Shown: one piece after another, positions 60,498 through 64,000 of the stretch
Layout: each line of letters begins with the position of its first letter
Position numbering within the stretch: the stretch's first letter is position 1
Assembly: GCF_005239095.1 (NCBI RefSeq)
Contig: NZ_SZUA01000002.1
Coordinates: forward strand, 186,001-250,000
Length of the DNA stretch: 64,000 bases
Reading direction: 5' to 3'
Origin: Luteimonas gilva
Lineage (GTDB): Bacteria > Pseudomonadota > Gammaproteobacteria > Xanthomonadales > Xanthomonadaceae
Translations under genes and position numbers: made by a program
The notes under the pieces: model-generated
Seen by the model: only the letters and a program-made list of their open reading frames with translations
Database searches by the model: none
What the model was told of the DNA's origin: nothing

Positions 60498-61520
60498 GTG
60501 CATCGGAACACCAGAACGGGTTTAGCGCTGGCTACGGCGATCGCGCTGGCTTTGGCGGCCTGCAGCAAACATGCGCCGGAGGCCGAATCGGCGGCGGATG
60601 CGGCCGTAGTCGCGGCCGCGGCGCCTGCAGCGCCCCCGGCGCCCGAGCCGACCTCGGGCGGCGGTATGGATAAGCGCATGCAGGAACAGGCGCAGCGGGT
60701 CGACCAAGACGCGCCGACCGCGCAGCAGATGACGTCCAGCGCCGCGACCTACACCGACGCGCGGCGCAAATTCATCCGCACCGCGCGCGCGCAATTCCGG
60801 GTCGCGGACGTGTACCGGTCGGCGTTGGCCATCGAGGACGTGGCCGCGGCGCAGGGCGGTTTCGTGATCCGCAACGACATCTCCGCGCAAACCGGCGCCG
60901 TGCAAAGCCGGCCGATGGGCGAAGGCAAATTGCTGGAGCTGGCCGAATACACCGTGCGCGGCGAAGTCGCGGTGCGCGTGCCCAGCGACAAGACCCAGGA
61001 TTTCCTGCGCGCGATCGTCGGCCAGATGGAATTCCTCGACAGCCGCAATTTCGAAGCGATGGACGCGCAGTTCCAACTCCTGCGGCAACAGCTGGCCTAC
61101 CAGCGCAGCCAGGAGACCCAGCAGGAATTGGGCGCGGCGACGGCGCAGGGCGGCAAGCTCGGCCAGAAGGCGGACGCCATCGCCGCGCGCGGCGACGCCA
61201 AACTCGCCCGCGACGAGGCGCTGGTCGCGCAGAAGGAATTCGAAGACCGGGTGGAGTTCAGCACCCTCCAGTTGTCGCTGTACCAAGCGCCGCGGATCCG
61301 CCGGACCGAGCTGACCGATGTCGAAGCGGTATTCGAACAGAACAGCCCCGGTTTCTTCGCAAGATTGGGCAGCTCGCTCAGCATCGGTTGGCACGGCGCG
61401 CTCAATGCGTTGGTCGAGCTAGCCAAGCTTTGGCCGCTGTGGTTGGCAGCAGTCGCGGCGTTCTTTGTCTATCGCAGGTTCTTCAAGCGTGCGCGTGCTT
61501 CGGATCGAAGCAAAGCGTAG
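60498..61520 (+). CDS. DUF4349-like lipoprotein
   Basis: The start is GTG; the 340-residue protein has a lipoprotein signal (LATAIALALAACSK), a Pro/Ala linker and a DUF4349 region (about 90-310) with FIRTARAQFRVADVYRSALA, VRGEVAVRVPSDKTQ and FSTLQLSLYQ. A C-terminal hydrophobic helix (LWPLWLAAVAAFFVYRRFF) follows, so it is probably anchored at both ends. DUF4349 proteins have no established function, though they are often envelope associated. Confidence 0.75.
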   Translation: MHRNTRTGLALATAIALALAACSKHAPEAESAADAAVVAAAAPAAPPAPEPTSGGGMDKRMQEQAQRVDQDAPTAQQMTSSAATYTDARRKFIRTARAQFRVADVYRSALAIEDVAAAQGGFVIRNDISAQTGAVQSRPMGEGKLLELAEYTVRGEVAVRVPSDKTQDFLRAIVGQMEFLDSRNFEAMDAQFQLLRQQLAYQRSQETQQELGAATAQGGKLGQKADAIAARGDAKLARDEALVAQKEFEDRVEFSTLQLSLYQAPRIRRTELTDVEAVFEQNSPGFFARLGSSLSIGWHGALNALVELAKLWPLWLAAVAAFFVYRRFFKRARASDRSKA

Positions 61521-61547
61521 TCGCCGATGGCGACGTTGGGCCCCTCT

Positions 61548-61708
61548 CCCACCGGGAGAGGGGTTGGGGTGCGGGTTCGGTGTGCGTGGACGCTGAAATC
61601 TCGCCGTATGCGGCACGCCAGCGCAGACGAATTCTCGCTGTCGGCTGCTTCATCGCTCCGCCGAACGCTCGTCCGCCCTTCAGGCGCCTTCTCGGAGGGA
61701 GAAGGAAG
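61548..61708. repeat. Palindromic repeats, type E
   Basis: CCCCTCTCCCACCGGGAGAGGGG near 61541-61563 and CCTTCTCGGAGGGAGAAGG near 61687-61705 are hairpins between the lipoprotein gene and hemY, which are convergent. Confidence 0.6.
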
Positions 61709-61725
61709 AGCAACTTCGACGCGGT

Positions 61726-62976
61726 CTATCCGCGCAGCCGCGGCACGCCGTGCTCGTCGCGTTCTTCGACCGCGGCTTGATCCTGGATGCGCTGGCGCAA
61801 ATCGCGGCCCGGCAGTTCCTGCGCGGGTTCGTTGCGCGCGGCGCGCAAGGCGTTGGCGTAGCTCAGGCGCGCGCGGGTCTCGTCGCCGACCGCGGCGAAA
61901 CCATGGCCGAGTTCTTCCCAGGCTTCGCCGCCGGCGCCCTGCGCCAACGCGCGGTGCAGGTATTCCTCGGCTTGCGGCCATTGGTTCTGCGCGCGCGCCA
62001 CGCGCGCCAGCGCGACCAGCAGCGCGGGGCTGGAAGGGTGCGTTTGCAGCCAGCGCTCGGCGTTGGCGCGGCGCGCGTCGAGGCGGCCGATCGGCAGGCG
62101 GCCGTACAGCGCCGCGAGCGATTCGGACCAGCGCGCGTCCAAGGCTTGTTCCAGGCTTTTCGCCGCCGCTTCGTCCCAGCGCAGCGCGGCGGCGCGCTCG
62201 GCGTAGGCGGCGACGACGTCGGGCTCGCTTTTCGCGGCTTTCGGCAAGGTTTCCCAGCGCTCGGCCAGCACGTTCGCATCCGCCGCTTGGCGCAGCGAAG
62301 CTTCGGCCCAGCGCGTTTGCATGCCGTCGAGGCGTTCGCCGGGCAAAGCGTTCTGTTGGCGCATCGGACCGAGCAAACCGTAAGCCTGCCCGGCCTGGCC
62401 CGAAGCGGCTAGCGCTTCGGCGCGCAAGGCGAGGCCGCGCGGGGGCAGCGGTTGCGCGGCGGACGCATCGAGCGCGGTCAAGGCGTCGAGCGGACGCTGT
62501 TGCGACAGCGCGCGTTCGGCCGTGGCGATCGCCCGCGCCGCCGGATGCTTGTCGCCGAGCAAATCGATCTGCCGTTGCGCCGCGTCCGCGTCGCCGCGCG
62601 CATCCGCGGCGCGTGCGGCGGCGATGCGGGCCGCCGCTTCCGCTTGCCCGTCTTCCGCGGCCTGGTTAAGCAGTTTTTCCGCGCGCGCCCAATGGCCTTG
62701 GTGCAGCGCGTTCAGGCCGTCGGCCAGGCGCGCCCGCGATTGCCGATGGCGCATGCCGCGCCAGGCGCGGAACGGCAGCATCAGCAGCGTCCACAGGATC
62801 CACAGCGCGAACAGCGCGCCGAGCAGGATCAACACGCCCGAAGTGACCGTGGTCGTGTAGTCGTTGCCGCGGTAGCGGACCAGCACATAGCCGGGATCCT
62901 GCAGCAGCAATTGCGCGATCAGCGCGCCGATCACGGCCAGGACCAGCCAGAACAGGATATTGCGGAACAAATTCAT
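61726..62976 (-). CDS. hemY: HemY-type heme-biosynthesis-associated TPR membrane protein
   Basis: The 416-residue protein has two N-terminal membrane helices (LFRNILFWLVLAVIGALIAQ and TSGVLILLGALFALWILWTL) separated by the HemY-like DPGYVLVRYRGND, then a TPR-rich cytoplasmic region. This is the proteobacterial HemY (distinct from the oxidase of the same name in Gram-positives). It sits directly after the HemX-like gene, the usual hemD-hemX-hemY order. It is thought to help heme synthesis but its exact role is not settled. Confidence 0.85.
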   Translation of the reverse strand: MNLFRNILFWLVLAVIGALIAQLLLQDPGYVLVRYRGNDYTTTVTSGVLILLGALFALWILWTLLMLPFRAWRGMRHRQSRARLADGLNALHQGHWARAEKLLNQAAEDGQAEAAARIAAARAADARGDADAAQRQIDLLGDKHPAARAIATAERALSQQRPLDALTALDASAAQPLPPRGLALRAEALAASGQAGQAYGLLGPMRQQNALPGERLDGMQTRWAEASLRQAADANVLAERWETLPKAAKSEPDVVAAYAERAAALRWDEAAAKSLEQALDARWSESLAALYGRLPIGRLDARRANAERWLQTHPSSPALLVALARVARAQNQWPQAEEYLHRALAQGAGGEAWEELGHGFAAVGDETRARLSYANALRAARNEPAQELPGRDLRQRIQDQAAVEERDEHGVPRLRG

Positions 62977-62993
62977 CGGTTTCCTCGCGGTGT

Positions 62994-63989
62994 TCAGCGC
63001 GCGCCGCGCAAGGTCCGCAGTTGCTGCAGGGTGGTGCCCAGCACCGGCAAGCGCAGCGACAGCGGCAAGGCCTGCAACCGGCGCACGGTGTCGCGGCGCG
63101 CGCGCCGTTCCGCGGAGTCTGGCCACAAGCGCGTGAGCCAGGCGTCGACGCGCCGCAAGGCGGTGCGGTAGCCCGCCGCATCGCGGCGTTCCAGCGCCGC
63201 GCGGGCCAGGGTCAGTTCGAGCTGCAGCGCGGCCAGTCCGGCGGCGCGATCGGCGGTTTCGACGATCACGCTGCCTTGGGTGGGACGCACTTCGACGATG
63301 CGTCCGAACGCCCGCCGCCACCACGGCAGTCGCGACGGTTCGATCGCGCTCGCGCGTTCGGGCAGCGATTGCAAGGTCGCGGCGAAGACCTCCAAGCGGC
63401 CGGCGGCGACGCTGCGCGGATCGGCGCCGACGGCGTCCAGCGCCGCGCGTTCCTGCGCCAAGGTTTGGCGCAAGCTCAAATAAGCCGGATCGTCGATGCC
63501 GTCCAGCAGCCCCGCCGCCAAGGCGTAACTGCGGCGCGCGCCGTCCAGGTCGGAGTTCAGGTCCAGGCGCTGCGCGGCGCTGGTCAGCAGCATTTCCACT
63601 TCGTCGACGCGCAAGGCCTGCGCGCCGTGGCGGTCGGGATCGGCCAGCTTGGACACGTTGTCTTCCAGCAGCGCCGCGCGCTGGCCGATGCCGAGCAATT
63701 CGTCGCGCAGCACGCGGTTGGTGGCGTCGGCCTGTTGCTGGCGCTGCGCTTGCGAGCGCAGGTCGCGGCGCAAGGCGTTCACGCTTTCCTCGATCAAAGC
63801 GACGCGTTGTTCGGCGTCCACGATCTGCGCGCGCGCATCGGCTTCGTGCGATCGCCAGCTGCGCCATCCGTACCAGCCCGCGAAGGCGAGCAGCGCCAAC
63901 AAAACCAGCCAAAGCCAGCCGAAGCCGGAGCGTCGCGGGGCGGGAGGAGCGGGATCGTTCACGTTACGGTTCTTCGCGGGGTGGCCCAT
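62994..63989 (-). CDS. hemX: HemX-like membrane protein
   Basis: The 331-residue protein has one membrane helix near residue 25 (GWLWLVLLALLAFAGWYGW), then a long coiled coil (about 45-115) and a C-terminal segment with VEMLLTSAAQRLDLNSDLDG, WWRRAFGRIVEVRPTQG and LTLARAALERRDAAGYR. This matches HemX proteins, often mis-annotated as uroporphyrinogen C-methyltransferase; no methyltransferase motif is present. It probably follows hemD, which would lie just beyond the right edge. It is the first of the two-gene unit with hemY, 17 bases apart. Confidence 0.83.
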   Translation of the reverse strand: MGHPAKNRNVNDPAPPAPRRSGFGWLWLVLLALLAFAGWYGWRSWRSHEADARAQIVDAEQRVALIEESVNALRRDLRSQAQRQQQADATNRVLRDELLGIGQRAALLEDNVSKLADPDRHGAQALRVDEVEMLLTSAAQRLDLNSDLDGARRSYALAAGLLDGIDDPAYLSLRQTLAQERAALDAVGADPRSVAAGRLEVFAATLQSLPERASAIEPSRLPWWRRAFGRIVEVRPTQGSVIVETADRAAGLAALQLELTLARAALERRDAAGYRTALRRVDAWLTRLWPDSAERRARRDTVRRLQALPLSLRLPVLGTTLQQLRTLRGAR

Positions 63990-64000
63990 GCTAGCGGAAG

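Overview
The window comes from a GC-rich gammaproteobacterium, most probably a Lysobacter-like member of the Xanthomonadaceae. The evidence is the strong GC3 bias, the gene content (glnA, a TorF-like porin, glnK, amtB, ntrB, ntrC, hemX/hemY, an FadI-like thiolase) and the many short palindromic REP-like elements between genes. I see no rRNA, tRNA or CRISPR array.

Layout. (1) 1-7190: a minus-strand cluster of secreted trimeric-autotransporter-like proteins built from YadA/Hia-type head repeats: three complete genes plus the first codons of a probable fourth at the left edge. (2) 7360-30516: a mostly housekeeping block. It holds an orphan ParA ATPase, sixA, yceI and a phospholipase D gene, a YkvA protein, a thioesterase, an acyltransferase and hydrolase pair, a PEBP protein, a 2-hydroxyacid dehydrogenase, a META lipoprotein, benE and uppP, then the nitrogen genes glnA, porin, glnK and amtB, an AmiD-type amidase, a beta-helix protein, an NTF2-like protein and a questin-oxidase-like protein. 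(3) 30579-43321: an AraC-family remnant, then four more head-repeat proteins on the plus strand, with an ECF sigma factor and a transmembrane Ser/Thr kinase carrying TPRs between the first and second. (4) 43579-46448: a reductase-like protein, a small lipoprotein, a DyP peroxidase and two very small conserved-looking basic proteins. (5) 46891-53568: an accessory, defence-like island. It has an overlapping operon XRE / ImmA-type protease / unknown / PfkB kinase fused to a nucleoside deoxyribosyltransferase / QueC-like enzyme, followed by DUF3644, a GNAT, an OGG-like glycosylase and a DNA adenine methylase. (6) 53861-63989: ntrB-ntrC, sodC, a GNAT, a conserved hypothetical, thiolase, a DUF4349 lipoprotein, hemY and hemX, with composite palindromic repeats.

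Two systems stand out. First, every head-repeat gene is preceded by the same bipartite element, TGRCCA, a T tract, then CGTC 15-17 nt downstream of the first box, usually 47-50 nt before the start codon (ten copies). This looks like a promoter for an alternative, ECF-type sigma factor, and an ECF sigma/kinase pair sits inside the second cluster, so the eight genes may form one regulon. Second, the PfkB-NDT/QueC operon with its XRE/ImmA regulator pair is a candidate uncharacterised nucleotide-modifying defence or stress module. In addition, textbook-like NtrC sites and a sigma-54 promoter are visible at glnA, and a near-perfect NtrC site overlaps the start of ntrB.
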